Assembly (NCBI RefSeq): GCF_009720655.1 | Contig: NZ_WNKS01000005.1 | Coordinates: forward strand, 1-64,000 | Origin: Rhodoblastus acidophilus | GTDB lineage: Bacteria; Pseudomonadota; Alphaproteobacteria; Rhizobiales; Beijerinckiaceae | DNA length: 64,000 nt | Direction of reading: 5' to 3' | Shown here: piece after piece, positions 1-12,119 of the stretch | Position numbering within the stretch: the first letter of the stretch is position 1 | Layout of the letters: each line of letters begins with the position of its first letter | Position numbers and translations under genes: made by a program | Notes under the pieces: generated by a model | Told to the model about the DNA's origin: nothing | Databases searched by the model: none | What the model saw: only the letters and a program-made list of their open reading frames with translations

Positions 1-73
1 TGCCGTGGTCGACGTGACCGATGGTGCCGATGTTGCAGTGCGGCTTGCTACGCGTAAATTTTTCCTTGGCCAT
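1..73 (-). CDS. tuf: Elongation factor Tu, N-terminal fragment cut by window edge
   Basis: The first 24 codons read [20 protein letters not shown] and continue VDHG, which is the EF-Tu N-terminus running into its first GTP-binding loop. EF-Tu delivers aminoacyl-tRNA to the ribosome in the cytoplasm. The gene follows fusA by 30 bases on the same strand, as in the str operon. The rest lies outside the window. Confidence 0.95.
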   Translation of the reverse strand, partial: MAKEKFTRSKPHCNIGTIGHVDHG

Positions 74-103
74 GGCCAATCTCCTTAATGGTTGTCAGAT
101 GCC

Positions 104-2179
<2,076 letters not shown>

Positions 2180-2203
2180 GGTCGAGCTTTCCTAAACTTT
2201 GGC

Positions 2204-2674
2204 TTACCAGCGGTAATGCGAGAAGGCGCGGTTGGCTTCCGCCATCCGGTGCGTGTCTTCACGCTTCTTCACGGCGGCGCCGCGGTTGTTCGAGGCGTCG
2301 AGCAATTCGGCCGAAAGGCGCTCGATCATGGTCTTGTCGTTACGGCCGCGCGCGGCCGTGATCAGCCAGCGGATGGCGAGGGCCTGGCGGCGCTCCATGC
2401 GGACTTCGACGGGCACCTGGTAGGTGGCGCCGCCGACGCGGCGGGAGCGCACCTCGATGGCCGGAGCGACGTTTTCAAGCGCCTGCTTGAACACGCCGAG
2501 CGGCTCGACCTTGGCCTTGGCTTCGATGATGTCGAAGGCGCCATAGACGATCTGTTCGGCGGCCGACTTCTTGCCGTCGTACATGATCGAGTTCATGAAC
2601 TTGGCGACGATGACGTCGCCGAACTTGGCGTCCGGGATGACTTCGCGCTTTTCCGCGCTGTGACGACGAGACAT
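2204..2674 (-). CDS. rpsG: 30S ribosomal protein S7
   Basis: The 156-residue protein begins [11 protein letters not shown] and shows the S7 hallmark region [16 protein letters not shown] near residues 26-41. S7 nucleates assembly of the 3' domain of 16S rRNA and lines the decoding centre. In other bacteria it is the translational repressor of the str operon; that is family knowledge, not visible here. It sits 15 bases downstream of rpsL. Confidence 0.98.
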   Translation of the reverse strand: MSRRHSAEKREVIPDAKFGDVIVAKFMNSIMYDGKKSAAEQIVYGAFDIIEAKAKVEPLGVFKQALENVAPAIEVRSRRVGGATYQVPVEVRMERRQALAIRWLITAARGRNDKTMIERLSAELLDASNNRGAAVKKREDTHRMAEANRAFSHYRW

Positions 2675-2689
2675 ATCCGCTCCTAAATC

Positions 2690-3061
2690 TTACTTCGGAC
2701 GCTTCGCGCCGTATTTCGAACGACGCTGCTTGCGGTCCTTGACGCCCTGGGTGTCGAGCACGCCGCGCAGGATGTGGTAGCGCACGCCGGGAAGATCCTT
2801 GACGCGGCCGCCGCGGATCATCACCACGGAGTGTTCCTGAAGGTTGTGGCCTTCGCCCGGAATGTAGCCGATGACCTCAAAACCGTTGGTCAGGCGAACC
2901 TTGGCCACCTTGCGGAGCGCCGAGTTCGGCTTCTTCGGCGTGGTGGTGTAGACGCGGGTGCACACGCCACGCTTCTGCGGCGAGGCCTGCAGATGGCGGG
3001 CCTTTTCGCGATAGGTTTTCGGTTGCCGCGGCTTGCGGATCAACTGGGAAATAGTGGGCAT
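2690..3061 (-). CDS. rpsL: 30S ribosomal protein S12
   Basis: Starting at [14 protein letters not shown] gives the standard length of 123 residues; a longer in-frame start upstream would add 45 residues unlike any S12. S12 controls decoding accuracy. Lys43 in [12 protein letters not shown] and Lys88 in GGRVKDLPG are both present, the residues whose substitution gives streptomycin resistance, so this is the wild-type sensitive form. It is the first gene of the str operon. Confidence 0.97.
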   Translation of the reverse strand: MPTISQLIRKPRQPKTYREKARHLQASPQKRGVCTRVYTTTPKKPNSALRKVAKVRLTNGFEVIGYIPGEGHNLQEHSVVMIRGGRVKDLPGVRYHILRGVLDTQGVKDRKQRRSKYGAKRPK

Positions 3062-3526
3062 CCTTCGCCTTTCCGGACGAAATAGTTGAACTGGTGAACA
3101 AGGCGAAACTTGCGCTCCGCCTCGCCCCGCGACCGACCTTGGACTCCTCGAAGGACTCTTCAGCCAATAGCGAAACGCATAAACGCCTTCGGCCATGATC
3201 CGGCCTCCGGCGCTTCCGAAGACAGAGGACCAACGCGGATAAACGCCAGTCGTGTCGATGGACGATCTCGCGTGAGATCGATTGACTCTTCAGTCGAAAA
3301 GCTGGTCCGACAGCGTTTAGTCCGCCTGGGTCTCCAGCGCGGCGCCGGAGACATGCTGGGCTACAGCCTGTCTGAGTGGCCGTCGTATAGGCGGCGGAGT
3401 CGCAAACGTCAAATGAAATTTGCGTTTTTCGCTGCAAAACTCGGGATCTCCCCCCGTTCCGCTTGCGCCGCTCGCCTTGAATCGAACCTGTGACTGGACT
3501 AATTTTGTTGTGTTGGGAGAAAAGAC
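3062..3526. other. Intergenic region between divergent rpsL and vapB
   Basis: About 465 bases lie between the minus-strand str operon and the plus-strand toxin-antitoxin pair. The str operon promoter must lie here, but I cannot assign -35 and -10 boxes with confidence. I see no convincing gene, RNA gene or repeat in it. Confidence 0.5.
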
Positions 3527-3787
3527 ATGCGCATTGCCGTGTCGGAAGCCAAGGCGCAACTGACGGAACTGGTGCGTCGCGCGGAATCGGGCGAGGAAAT
3601 CATCCTGACCCGCCACGGCGCGCCCGCCGTGCGACTCACGCCGGTGCGCCCCCTGCCCGACGCCGCGGAGACGCGCGCAGCGCGACTGAAGGACTTGCAA
3701 CGCCGCGCCGCCGCGAAGGCGCTCCCTGGCCCCAGCGCCGCGCGCAGCCAGGATTTTCTTTACGGCGACGACGGTCTGCCGGAATGA
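3527..3787 (+). CDS. vapB: Type II antitoxin, Phd/YefM (VapB) family
   Basis: This 86-residue protein begins MRIAVSEAKAQLTEL, the N-terminal strand and helix of the Phd/YefM DNA-binding fold, followed by the family pattern SGEEIILTRHGAPAVRL. The C-terminal half is charged and probably binds the toxin. A purine-rich stretch, gggagaaaag, precedes the ATG. Its stop overlaps the toxin start as ATGA (3784-3787), implying coupled translation. The antitoxin normally neutralises the toxin and autorepresses the operon. Confidence 0.9.
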   Translation: MRIAVSEAKAQLTELVRRAESGEEIILTRHGAPAVRLTPVRPLPDAAETRAARLKDLQRRAAAKALPGPSAARSQDFLYGDDGLPE

Positions 3788-4175
3788 TCGCGGTCGATAC
3801 GTCCGCTCTTGTCGCCATAGTTTTGAACGAACCCGAATCGGAGCGATGCGCGTCGATTCTCACGTGCGCGCCGCGCCGCCTGATCTCGGCGGCCAATGTC
3901 GCGGAGGCGCTGATCGTCGCTAACCGCCGCGCGGTGGTCGATGAGATGCAAGAGATGTTCGAACTCTGGACGTTCGACATTGTCGATGTCACGGCCTCCG
4001 TCGCGCATCGCGCGGCTGAAGCCTATCGGCTTTGGGGCAAGGGGTTCCACGCCGCCGCGCTCAATTATGGAGATTGTTTCGCCTATGACTTGGCGAAAAA
4101 CCACGCCTGCGCCCTCCTCTACGTGGGCAAGGATTTTGCCCTGACCGACGTGTTGCGCGCACAGGAGAGCACGCC

Positions 4176-4179
<4 letters not shown>
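3784..4179 (+). CDS. vapC: VapC-type PIN-domain ribonuclease toxin
   Basis: The 131-residue protein starts [18 protein letters not shown], with the first PIN aspartate at residue 5, and has a second acidic cluster in the helix [12 protein letters not shown] and a third in [11 protein letters not shown]. These are the metal-binding residues of a PIN ribonuclease. VapC toxins cut tRNA or rRNA and stop growth when the antitoxin is lost. The start chosen is the ATG overlapping the vapB stop; longer in-frame starts would run through vapB. Confidence 0.92.
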
Positions 4180-4595
<416 letters not shown>

Positions 4596-4601
4596 GCGCG
4601 A

Positions 4602-4770
4602 GGGGACTGGATCGCATTGCGCGCCCGGTCTTTCCGGCTTGTCGCGCCCCAGGGGACGCGATGCGTTCCTGTCCCCGCTTGACATCACAGGGCCGGGGAC
4701 AGGAACGCATTGCGCGTCCACATGTCGCCTCCGTCGGCGCACGACTCACGCGCAATTCGATCCAGTTCCC
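4602..4770. repeat. Dispersed palindromic repeat, family B copy 1
   Basis: The outer ends GGGGACTGGATCGCATTGCG and CGCAATTCGATCCAGTTCCC are inverted repeats. An inner pair, ATGCGTTCCTGTCCCC and GGGGACAGGAACGCAT (4661-4710), is also inverted, giving a nested hairpin of 169 bases. It fills the gap between the converging ends of yjbQ and parC. A second copy lies at 30808-30980, also between converging genes. The architecture resembles REP/BIME elements and it may act as a two-way transcription end. Confidence 0.85.
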
Positions 4771-4773
4771 TTC

Positions 4774-7020
4774 TCACCCGAATCGATTGTTCCGTGGAAA
4801 ATTCTTCGGCGGCAGGCGGCCGGCGTCGGCGCGGGTTCCCAGCCACTCGGTCAGCGCGTCCTTCGCCACATTATAGACGCGCCCCGAGGAATCGGTCCAC
4901 GACAGCCCCGCGTCCAGCGCAAACGTTTTGATGTCCGAGAGGCCGCCATCCTTGTAGCGTTGCAGGCGCACGCCTTTGCCGCGCGTCATTTCCGGAATTT
5001 CGACGAGCGGAAAACACAGCAATTTGCGATTCTCGCCGATCGCCGCCACCGTGTCGCCCTCGACCGGCACGATGAAGCGCGCCTTGCCCGGCCCTTCGAC
5101 ATTGAGCAACATTTTGCCTTTTCGCGTGTTGGCGATCATGTCGTTTTCGGTGGCGACAAATCCGCGCCCGTCGCTCGACGCCACCAGCATTTTGCCATTG
5201 GGCCGATGCACGAACACGCTCGCGACATCCTCGCCGTCGTCGATTTCCGCCAGCAGACGAATCGGCTCGCCCGCCCCGCGCCCGCCCGGCAGTTTTGAGG
5301 CGTCGAGCGTAAAAATCTTGCCGTCGGTCGCCAGCACCATGATTTTCGATGTCGTCTCGGCGAAGAACGCCACATGCAGCGCATCGTCGCCCTTGTATTG
5401 CAGGTTGGCGAGGTCCGACACCTGCCCTTTGAGCGCCCGAATCCATCCCTTTTGCGTCACCACAACCGTAATGGGCTCGCGCTCGACCAACACATCGGTG
5501 AGATCGAAATTTTCGGACACCGCCGGCGGCGCCTCAAAGGTGGTGCGCCGTTTTCCCAGCGCGGTGAGCGGCCCCCATTTCTTCTTCATCTCGCGAATCT
5601 GCGCGACGATCGCCTTCCACTGCCGCGCCTCCTCACCGACCAGCAGTTCCAGCTCGCCCTTTTCGCGCGTCAGTTCCGCATGTTCGCCACGCAGCTGCAT
5701 TTCTTCCAGGCGGCGCAGCGACCGCAGCCGCGTGTCCAAAATATAGTTCGCCTGGTTGTCGGTGAGTTCGAAGCGCGCCTTGAGCACGTCCTTGGGCTCG
5801 TCCTCCTCGCGGATGATGCGGATCACCTCGTCGAGATTGAGGAAGGCGATGATCATGCCGGCGAGCACTTCGAGCCGGCGCTCGATCTCCGCCAACCTGT
5901 AGCGCGAACGGCGCAGCAGCACGTCGCGACGATGGTCGAGCCATTGCCGCAAAGCCTCCGGCAGCGACAGCACTTTGGGCACCACGCCGTCAGCGAGCAC
6001 GTTCATGTTCATCGCAAAGCGGCTTTCCAGCTCGCTCATGCGGAACAGGCTCTCCATCATCACGGAAGCATCGACGTTGCGCGCCCGAGGCTCCAGCACG
6101 ATGCGCACGTCATCAGTGGATTCGTCGCGCACGTCGGCGAGCAGCGGCAGCTTCTTCTCATTGACCAGTTCGGCGAGCTTTTCGATCAGCCGCGATTTTT
6201 GCACCCCATAGGGAATCTCGGTGACGACCGCGTTCCAGGCGCCCCTCGCCCCCTCCTCCTTGGTCCAGCGCGAGCGGATGCGGAACGAGCCGCGCCCGCT
6301 CGCATAAGTCTCGATGATCGCGTCGCGCGAATCGACAACGATGCCGCCGGTGGGAAAATCCGGCCCCTGCACGAAGGTGCACAAATCCCGCGCCGACGCC
6401 TTGGGATTGGAGATGAGGTAGAGCGCGGCATCCAGGAGTTCGGAGACATTGTGCGGCGGGATCGAGGTCGCCATGCCGACCGCAATGCCCTGCGCGCCAT
6501 TGGCGAGCAGGTTTGGGAAAGCGGCCGGCAGCACCACCGGCTCCTTCAGGTCGCCGGAATAATTGTCGCGAAAATCGACGGCGTCTTCGTCGATGCCTTC
6601 GAGCAGCGCCCGGGCGACCTCCGTCATGCGCGCTTCTGTGTAGCGATAGGCGGCGGCGCCGTCGCCGTCGATATTGCCGAAATTGCCCTGCCCGTCGACC
6701 AGAGGAAAACGCGAGGAGAAATCCTGCGCGAGCCGCACCAGGGCGTCGTAGATCGACTGGTCGCCATGGGGATGGAACGAGCCCATGACGTCGCCGACGA
6801 TCTTCGCACATTTCTTGAAGGACGCGCCGGGGTCCAGCCGCAGAATGTGCATGCCGTAGAGAATGCGGCGATGCACGGGTTTCAAGCCGTCGCGGGCGTC
6901 CGGCAGGGCGCGGCCCATGATGGTGGACAGCGCATAGGCGAGATAGCGTTCTTCCAGCGCGTCGCGCAGGTTGACGGGCTGGTTGATCTCGTCCGGAGGC
7001 GGAAGATGAGCGCGGGCCAT
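4774..7020 (-). CDS. parC: DNA topoisomerase IV subunit A
   Basis: The 748-residue protein is a type IIA topoisomerase A subunit that decatenates daughter chromosomes together with ParE. The catalytic tyrosine is Tyr127 in [11 protein letters not shown]. The start [19 protein letters not shown] is typical of alphaproteobacterial ParC, and the C-terminal domain is short compared with GyrA. In the quinolone-resistance region [12 protein letters not shown], the position of E. coli Ser80 is Gln88 and that of Glu84 is Asp92. It lies downstream of recO on the same strand but separated by a short plus-strand gene. Confidence 0.95.
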   Translation of the reverse strand: MARAHLPPPDEINQPVNLRDALEERYLAYALSTIMGRALPDARDGLKPVHRRILYGMHILRLDPGASFKKCAKIVGDVMGSFHPHGDQSIYDALVRLAQDFSSRFPLVDGQGNFGNIDGDGAAAYRYTEARMTEVARALLEGIDEDAVDFRDNYSGDLKEPVVLPAAFPNLLANGAQGIAVGMATSIPPHNVSELLDAALYLISNPKASARDLCTFVQGPDFPTGGIVVDSRDAIIETYASGRGSFRIRSRWTKEEGARGAWNAVVTEIPYGVQKSRLIEKLAELVNEKKLPLLADVRDESTDDVRIVLEPRARNVDASVMMESLFRMSELESRFAMNMNVLADGVVPKVLSLPEALRQWLDHRRDVLLRRSRYRLAEIERRLEVLAGMIIAFLNLDEVIRIIREEDEPKDVLKARFELTDNQANYILDTRLRSLRRLEEMQLRGEHAELTREKGELELLVGEEARQWKAIVAQIREMKKKWGPLTALGKRRTTFEAPPAVSENFDLTDVLVEREPITVVVTQKGWIRALKGQVSDLANLQYKGDDALHVAFFAETTSKIMVLATDGKIFTLDASKLPGGRGAGEPIRLLAEIDDGEDVASVFVHRPNGKMLVASSDGRGFVATENDMIANTRKGKMLLNVEGPGKARFIVPVEGDTVAAIGENRKLLCFPLVEIPEMTRGKGVRLQRYKDGGLSDIKTFALDAGLSWTDSSGRVYNVAKDALTEWLGTRADAGRLPPKNFPRNNRFG

Positions 7021-7281
7021 AGGCTCCAGAATTCATGTAAGGTTTGGGTTCGCGCCGCCCATGCGGACGCGGTTTTGCGTTCTTGACCTGTAGAGCAGGC
7101 GCCGACTCAGTTCAAGTTCGTGCTTCGTTCCTTTGCAGGAATTTTCCCGGATTGTGGCGATTTCGCACTAGCCTCGCCGACGCGCGGCGATTAGAAAACG
7201 GATGCTTCGCAGTTGCGAAGCGTTTTGAGCATCGCTTCAAGGCGATAAAGCCAGACCGTATGCGTATCGGCAGAGGCCCAG

Positions 7282-7506
7282 ATGAAAATTTCGCAAGCGC
7301 TTGCGCCGGCAGTTGTGCTGCTGGCGTTTGGCGTCGGAGTCGGCGCGGCGTTCCTCGTGCAACGCACGGCGACCGCTGAACCCAACGCGCAGCAAACTGT
7401 CCAGATCGACTCCTCCAGCGTCTCCTCGATCTGCGAGGACCGCGAGGTGGAGATGGACGAAGGCTACGCGCTCACGCGCAAGGAAAAGCGCCGCGTTTGC
7501 CATTGA
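7282..7506 (+). CDS. Small hypothetical membrane-anchored or exported protein
   Basis: This 74-residue reading frame begins MKISQALAPAVVLLAFGVGV, a lysine followed by an uncleaved signal-anchor or signal peptide, then a short polar tail with two cysteines. I recognise no family. Its support is the hydrophobic N-terminus and a strong terminator hairpin just downstream at 7527-7549. It stands alone, divergent from parC and convergent with recO. Confidence 0.55.
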   Translation: MKISQALAPAVVLLAFGVGVGAAFLVQRTATAEPNAQQTVQIDSSSVSSICEDREVEMDEGYALTRKEKRRVCH

Positions 7507-7526
7507 GGCGCGCGACGACAGTCAAG

Positions 7527-7549
7527 AGCGGCCCTCCGGGGCCGCTTTT
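7527..7549 (+). terminator. Rho-independent terminator
   Basis: AGCGGCCC and GGGCCGCT form an eight-base-pair stem with a four-base loop followed by TTT. It lies 20 bases after the stop of the small exported-protein gene on the plus strand. Confidence 0.75.
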
Positions 7550-7561
7550 GATTCGCCGGGT

Positions 7562-7639
7562 CATCCGCGCTTCGCCTGAAGGATTTCCGCGCGATTTCGT
7601 TTTCGCGGATCGCGAAGCGATCTTGCGGAAACCGTATCA
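7562..7639 (-). repeat. Dispersed palindromic repeat, family A, truncated copy
   Basis: On the minus strand it reads TGATACGGTTTCCGCAAGAT and continues for about 78 bases with near identity to the copies at 34922, 54989 and 58441, but lacks their distal half. Its first three bases are the recO stop codon. Confidence 0.85.
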
Positions 7640-8347
7640 GAGCGTCGCGAGATAGGCGGCGCGCGAATCGGGCGGCGTCAGCCCGCGCGGCGCGAAAACA
7701 TCGCGGTCGAGGAAAAAGCCGGTGAGACGCAGGGCGGCGCGCACATCCTCGACGGACGCCGGCGCCTCCACGCCCCCGCGCAAGAAACCCGGCAGCGGCA
7801 GCAGTTTTGTCGCCCACGGCGCGCCGGCCTCGCGACAGACCGCGCGGCCGCTTTTCGGCGAGACATAGATCAGGTCGGCGGTCGCGCCCGTCGCCGCGCA
7901 GGTTTCCAGATCGAGCCCGAATCCCAGTTCCGCCAGCAAAGCGAGTTCGAAGCGCACGAAAAGGCTCGGCGCCAGCGGATCGCCCAAATGGACGAGCAGC
8001 GCCGAGGCCATCTCGAACAGGTTTGGATGCGGATCGCGCTCGGGCAGCAGCCGCAGCAACCCGCCCAGCCAGTTCACCCCATGCAGGGCGCGCACATCGC
8101 CCAACAGCAGATGCGTGCGCAGGGTGAGCGGCTCCACGGCGAAGGCGCCGATATGCTCCTCCAGCCGCGCGCGCCAGGTGACGGCGACTTCATTGCCGGC
8201 CTGCAGCACCGGCTGCATGGTTTTCGAACGGCCCGAGCGGACGACGCCGACATGGCGGCCATGGCCGCGCGTCATCACCTCAAGGATGACGCTGGTCTCG
8301 CCATGTTTCTTCACGCCCAGGACAAGGGCGCGTTCGGACCATTCCAT
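7637..8347 (-). CDS. recO: DNA repair protein RecO
   Basis: The 236-residue protein starts [19 protein letters not shown], the N-terminal OB-fold of RecO, followed by a helical domain. RecO loads RecA onto SSB-coated single-stranded DNA in the RecFOR pathway. It follows era in the conserved order lepB-rnc-era-recO, but the two are separated by an inverted repeat of about 110 bases. Its stop codon TGA is formed by the end of a dispersed palindromic repeat, so the last residues may differ from relatives. Confidence 0.95.
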   Translation of the reverse strand: MEWSERALVLGVKKHGETSVILEVMTRGHGRHVGVVRSGRSKTMQPVLQAGNEVAVTWRARLEEHIGAFAVEPLTLRTHLLLGDVRALHGVNWLGGLLRLLPERDPHPNLFEMASALLVHLGDPLAPSLFVRFELALLAELGFGLDLETCAATGATADLIYVSPKSGRAVCREAGAPWATKLLPLPGFLRGGVEAPASVEDVRAALRLTGFFLDRDVFAPRGLTPPDSRAAYLATL

Positions 8348-8397
8348 GTTGCCGCCGCCGTCCCCGCCCCTCTTTGTGAGGCCGAAAAACTGAAGCC

Positions 8398-8507
8398 GTC
8401 ATGGCCGGGCTTGTCCCGGCCATCCACGCGGCGCCGCAACGCGAGCTGTCGCAGAAACTTGCCCTCGCGGGTCGGCGTGGATGCCCGGGACAAGCCCGGG
8501 CATGACG
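8398..8507. repeat. Inverted repeat element, family D, between era and recO
   Basis: CGTCATGGCCGGGCTTGTCC (from 8398) returns in reverse complement, with a few mismatches, near 8507. The two arms are about 32 bases and enclose a loop of about 46. Similar sequences are widespread in Rhizobiales intergenic DNA. Being inside an operon, the hairpin could process or attenuate the transcript before recO. Confidence 0.8.
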
Positions 8508-8518
8508 TGCGTGGGCGC

Positions 8519-9418
8519 CTATTTCTTCGGAAACTCCAGCCCCATTTCCCGGTAACGCTCGGGGTCGTCGCCCCAGTTCTCGCGCACTTTGACAAACAGG
8601 AACAGGTGGACCTTCTGTTCCGCCGCTTCCATGATCTCTTTGCGCGCGGCGGACCCGATGCTCTTGATGGTCTTGCCGCCCTCGCCGATGACGATCTTCT
8701 TCTGGCCCTCGCGGGTCACATAAATCGTCTGCTCCACGCGCGCGGAGCCGTCCGGCTGATCCTTCCACAGCTCGGTCTCGACCGTGGACTGGTACGGCAG
8801 TTCGTCATGCAGGCGCTCGAACAGTTTTTCGCGGGTGATTTCCGCCGCCAGCGACCGCAGCGGCGCGTCCGAAACCTGATCTTCGGGATAGAGCCACGGC
8901 CCCTCCGGCATCAGCGCCGTCAGCTTGCGCAAAAACGTCTCGCAGCCGTGGCCCTTGAGCGCTGAAATCATGAAGGTTTCGATGAATTCGGCCTTGGCGT
9001 TCAGATCGGCGGCCAATCCCAACAACTTTTCATGGGCGATGGTGTCGATCTTGTTCAGCACCAGGATTTTCGGCGCCTTGATCTGCGCGAGACGGGCAAA
9101 GATCGCCTCGTTCTCCTCGTCAAAACCCTTTCGCGCGTCGATGAGCAGGCAGACGACATCGGCATCCCCCGCGCCGCCCCAGGCGGACGTCACCATGGCG
9201 CGGTCGAGCCGCCGCTTGGGCGCGAAAATGCCGGGCGTATCGACAAAGATGATTTGCGTCTGCTCCTGCAGCGCGATGCCGCGCACCAGCGCCCGCGTCG
9301 TCTGCACTTTTCGCGAGACGATCGACACCTTGGCGCCGACCAGCTGGTTCAACAGGGTCGATTTTCCGGCGTTGGGAGCGCCGATCAGCGCGGCGAAGCC
9401 GCAACGTGTTTCCGTCAT
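8519..9418 (-). CDS. era: GTPase Era
   Basis: This 299-residue protein binds 16S rRNA and acts in 30S subunit maturation. The GTPase motifs are GAPNAGKS at residues 13-20, DTPG at 60-63 and NKID at 122-125. A C-terminal KH domain carries the loop GEGGKTIKSIG. Its ATG overlaps the rnc stop codon, so translation is coupled to RNase III in the operon lepB-rnc-era. Confidence 0.97.
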   Translation of the reverse strand: MTETRCGFAALIGAPNAGKSTLLNQLVGAKVSIVSRKVQTTRALVRGIALQEQTQIIFVDTPGIFAPKRRLDRAMVTSAWGGAGDADVVCLLIDARKGFDEENEAIFARLAQIKAPKILVLNKIDTIAHEKLLGLAADLNAKAEFIETFMISALKGHGCETFLRKLTALMPEGPWLYPEDQVSDAPLRSLAAEITREKLFERLHDELPYQSTVETELWKDQPDGSARVEQTIYVTREGQKKIVIGEGGKTIKSIGSAARKEIMEAAEQKVHLFLFVKVRENWGDDPERYREMGLEFPKK

Positions 9419-10122
9419 GTCGGGTCCGTCACGCCTTCGCGGGCGAGGAAAGATTGGGCCGCCGCCTGTTCGGCGGCGCGTTTCGATCCGCCCCGCGCCT
9501 CGACGGAGTCGAAACCGGGGATGACCACTTCAATGATGAACTGCGGCGCGTGATCCGGCCCAGAGCGCGCCGAGAGCTTGTAAAGCGGCGGCGTCAGGCC
9601 GCGCGCCTGTGCCCATTCCTGCAACATGGTCTTGGGGTCGCGCAAGGGGCGCGTGGGGTTGCGCATCTTTTCGAGAAACGCCCGCTCCACCAGCGCCTGC
9701 GCGGCGTCAAAACCGCCGTCGAGATAGACCGCGCCGATGATGGACTCGCAGATGTCGCCAAGCAGCGCCGACTTCTTCTTGCCGCCGCTTTGCGCCTCGC
9801 CGTCGCCCAACCGCAGGAAATCGCCGGCGCCCCATTCGCGGGCGATGTCGGCGCAGGTCTCCTTGCGCACCAGCACGGCGAGGCGGCGCGACAGCTCCCC
9901 CTCCTCCGCGTCGGGAAAGTTCGCGCAGAGCATCCCGGCGACGGCGAGGCCGAGAACGCGATCGCCCAAAAACTCCAGCCGCTGGTAAGAATCGGTGCGG
10001 CGCACCGACGGCGACGGCGCCAAGGCGCTGATGTGGGTGAGGGCGCGGGTGAGATGCGACGCATCGGCGAATTCATAGCCGATGCGCGCCTCAAGTTCGG
10101 ACAAATCCTTGCCTTTGCTCAT
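9415..10122 (-). CDS. rnc: Ribonuclease III
   Basis: The 235-residue protein starting MSKGKDLSELEARIG has the RNase III signature RLEFLGDRVL at residues 48-57, the second catalytic acidic motif GDICESIIGAVYLDGG, and a C-terminal double-stranded RNA binding domain. It processes rRNA precursors and structured mRNAs. The start chosen overlaps the lepB stop as ATGA; a longer start 39 bases upstream would lie inside lepB. Confidence 0.96.
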   Translation of the reverse strand: MSKGKDLSELEARIGYEFADASHLTRALTHISALAPSPSVRRTDSYQRLEFLGDRVLGLAVAGMLCANFPDAEEGELSRRLAVLVRKETCADIAREWGAGDFLRLGDGEAQSGGKKKSALLGDICESIIGAVYLDGGFDAAQALVERAFLEKMRNPTRPLRDPKTMLQEWAQARGLTPPLYKLSARSGPDHAPQFIIEVVIPGFDSVEARGGSKRAAEQAAAQSFLAREGVTDPT

Positions 10123-10874
10123 CTGACCGCGTGGAACATCCGGTTCACCCGCAGGGTCCAAGGCCAGCGCCAGAATTCATAAGCCGCGGCCCCGTCGCCC
10201 ACCGAGAAGAAGGTCACTTCGGCGCGGCCCTCGAGATTTTCGAATGGCACATAGCCGACGCCGCCCTGGTCCGGCGGCACGCGCGAATCCGTGGAATTGT
10301 CGCGATTGTCGCCCATCATGAAATAGTGGTTCGGCGGCACCACGAACGGGCCGGCGTTGTCGTTAAAACCGTCGTCGCCCTGGATTTCGATGATCGTATG
10401 CGAGACGCCGCCGGGCAGCGTCTCCTTGTAGGTCGGCACGGGGCCGAAATGGCCATAGAGGTCTTCGGTCTGCACCTTGTCGACCGGCTCGCGCGGCACG
10501 AGTTCGTCGTTGATGTAGAGCCGCCCCTTCTTGATCTCGATCTTTTCGCCGGGCAGGCCGATCACGCGCTTGATGTAGTCGGTCTCATTGTCGCGCGGCA
10601 GTTTGAACACCACGACATCGCCGCGCTTGGGCGGCGACGAGAGCACGCGGCCATTGAACAGCGGCGGACCGAAGGGCACGGAATAGCGGGAATAGCCATA
10701 GGCGTATTTCGACACGAACAGGTAGTCGCCGATCTCCAGGGTCGGAATCATCGAGCCCGAGGGAATGTTGAAGGGCTGGAACAGGAAGGTGCGCACCACC
10801 AGCGCGATGGCCAGCGCCTCCAGGATCACGACGATGGTTTCGCCGAGTCCCTCTTTCTTCTTTGCGTCAGTCAT
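10119..10874 (-). CDS. lepB: Signal peptidase I
   Basis: The 251-residue membrane protease removes signal peptides from exported proteins. One N-terminal membrane segment (about residues 13-30) is followed by the catalytic Ser41 in IPSGSMIPTLEIGDY and the general-base Lys102 in DYIKRVIGLPGE. The C-terminal box GDNRDNSTDSR is present. It opens the coupled unit lepB-rnc-era and lies after acpS. Confidence 0.97.
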   Translation of the reverse strand: MTDAKKKEGLGETIVVILEALAIALVVRTFLFQPFNIPSGSMIPTLEIGDYLFVSKYAYGYSRYSVPFGPPLFNGRVLSSPPKRGDVVVFKLPRDNETDYIKRVIGLPGEKIEIKKGRLYINDELVPREPVDKVQTEDLYGHFGPVPTYKETLPGGVSHTIIEIQGDDGFNDNAGPFVVPPNHYFMMGDNRDNSTDSRVPPDQGGVGYVPFENLEGRAEVTFFSVGDGAAAYEFWRWPWTLRVNRMFHAVR

Positions 10875-10959
10875 GGCTCCGCCCGTATTGATGCTTTCTC
10901 GCCGGTATTGCGGGTTTTCGTGCGGAAACGCAAGCGCCCATGGCGCCGCGCAAGCCGGC

Positions 10960-11364
10960 TCAGCGCGCCTCGATCAGAACCTGCGCCTGCGCGTATGGGT
11001 ATTCGTCGGTCAGCGTCAGATGGATATAGGGCGTCGCGCCGGGCGGCGCCAGCCGCGCGCACATATCGGCGAGCAGCGCCGCCGCCGCGCCGGTGAGCAC
11101 CACCCCGGGCTTGCCGGCCGCGTCATTGACGACGCCGATGTCATGGAACCAGACGCCGCGCGCGAGTCCCGTGCCCAAAGCCTTGGCGCAGGCCTCCTTG
11201 GCGGCGAATCGCTTGGCGTAGGTTTCCGCGCGCCGCGCCCGCCCGTCGGCTTTTTCGCGTTCGATCTCGGTGAAGCAGCGGCGGGCGAAGCGATCGCCGT
11301 ATTTTTCCAGCGTGCGCTCGATCCGCCTGATGTCGCAGAGATCGACGCCCAGTCCCAAAATCAT
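10960..11364 (-). CDS. acpS: Holo-[acyl-carrier-protein] synthase
   Basis: This 134-residue enzyme transfers 4'-phosphopantetheine from CoA to the serine of acyl carrier protein. The metal-binding residues are Asp8 in [13 protein letters not shown] and Glu57 in [13 protein letters not shown]. Its start overlaps the pdxJ stop codon, the usual pdxJ-acpS arrangement. Its ACP substrate is encoded at 40.4-40.6 kb in this window. Confidence 0.96.
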   Translation of the reverse strand: MILGLGVDLCDIRRIERTLEKYGDRFARRCFTEIEREKADGRARRAETYAKRFAAKEACAKALGTGLARGVWFHDIGVVNDAAGKPGVVLTGAAAALLADMCARLAPPGATPYIHLTLTDEYPYAQAQVLIEAR

Positions 11365-12119
11365 ACGCCCCGCGCTCCTTCAACCCCTTGCGCGATGGCC
11401 GCGATCATCCGCCGGATCGAGGCGTCGAGCCCGATGAACACCGCTTCGCCGATCAGGAAATGGCCGATGTTCAGTTCGGCGATCTGCGGCAAAGCGGCGA
11501 TGGTTCTGGCGCTGTCGAAATCGAGTCCGTGGCCGGCGTGGCATTCCAGGCCCAGCCTTTCGCAGGCCGCGGCGGCCGCGCGCAGCCGGTCAAATTCGGC
11601 TTGCGCCTTGTCGGTTTCCCCCAGCATCAGCGCATGACACCAGGCGCCGGTGTGCAGCTCCACCACGGGCGCCCTGATCTCGACAGCCGCCTCCAGCGCC
11701 GCGATCGAGGGCTCGACGAACAGGGACACGCGCACGCCCTCGCGATTCAGCTCGTCGACGAAGGGAATCAGATGCTTTTTGCCGCCGATGACGTCGAGCC
11801 CGCCCTCGGTGGTGCGCTCCGTGCGCTTTTCCGGCACCAGGCAGCAGGCGTGCGGTTTTGTGCGCAAAGCGATGTCGAGCATCTGCTCGGTCGCCGCCAT
11901 CTCGAAATTGAGCGGCGCCGGGAGTTCGCGCAGCCGGCGCATGTCCTCGTCGACAATGTGGCGGCGATCCTCGCGCAGATGCGCCGTGATCCCGTCGGCG
12001 CCGGCCGCCAGCGCCATTTCGGCCGCGCGAACCGGATCGGGAACGAAACCGCCCCTCGCGTTGCGCAAGGTGGCGACGTGATCGACATTCACGCCCAGCC
12101 GAATTTTTCGCGCGCTCAT
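11361..12119 (-). CDS. pdxJ: Pyridoxine 5'-phosphate synthase
   Basis: PdxJ condenses 1-deoxyxylulose 5-phosphate with 3-amino-1-hydroxyacetone 1-phosphate to give pyridoxine phosphate. Starting at [19 protein letters not shown] gives 252 residues, close to the family length; the phosphate and substrate motif [16 protein letters not shown] is at residues 9-24. A longer in-frame start would add 21 atypical residues. A decayed second copy of this gene lies at 13297-13783. Confidence 0.96.
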   Translation of the reverse strand: MSARKIRLGVNVDHVATLRNARGGFVPDPVRAAEMALAAGADGITAHLREDRRHIVDEDMRRLRELPAPLNFEMAATEQMLDIALRTKPHACCLVPEKRTERTTEGGLDVIGGKKHLIPFVDELNREGVRVSLFVEPSIAALEAAVEIRAPVVELHTGAWCHALMLGETDKAQAEFDRLRAAAAACERLGLECHAGHGLDFDSARTIAALPQIAELNIGHFLIGEAVFIGLDASIRRMIAAIAQGVEGARGV

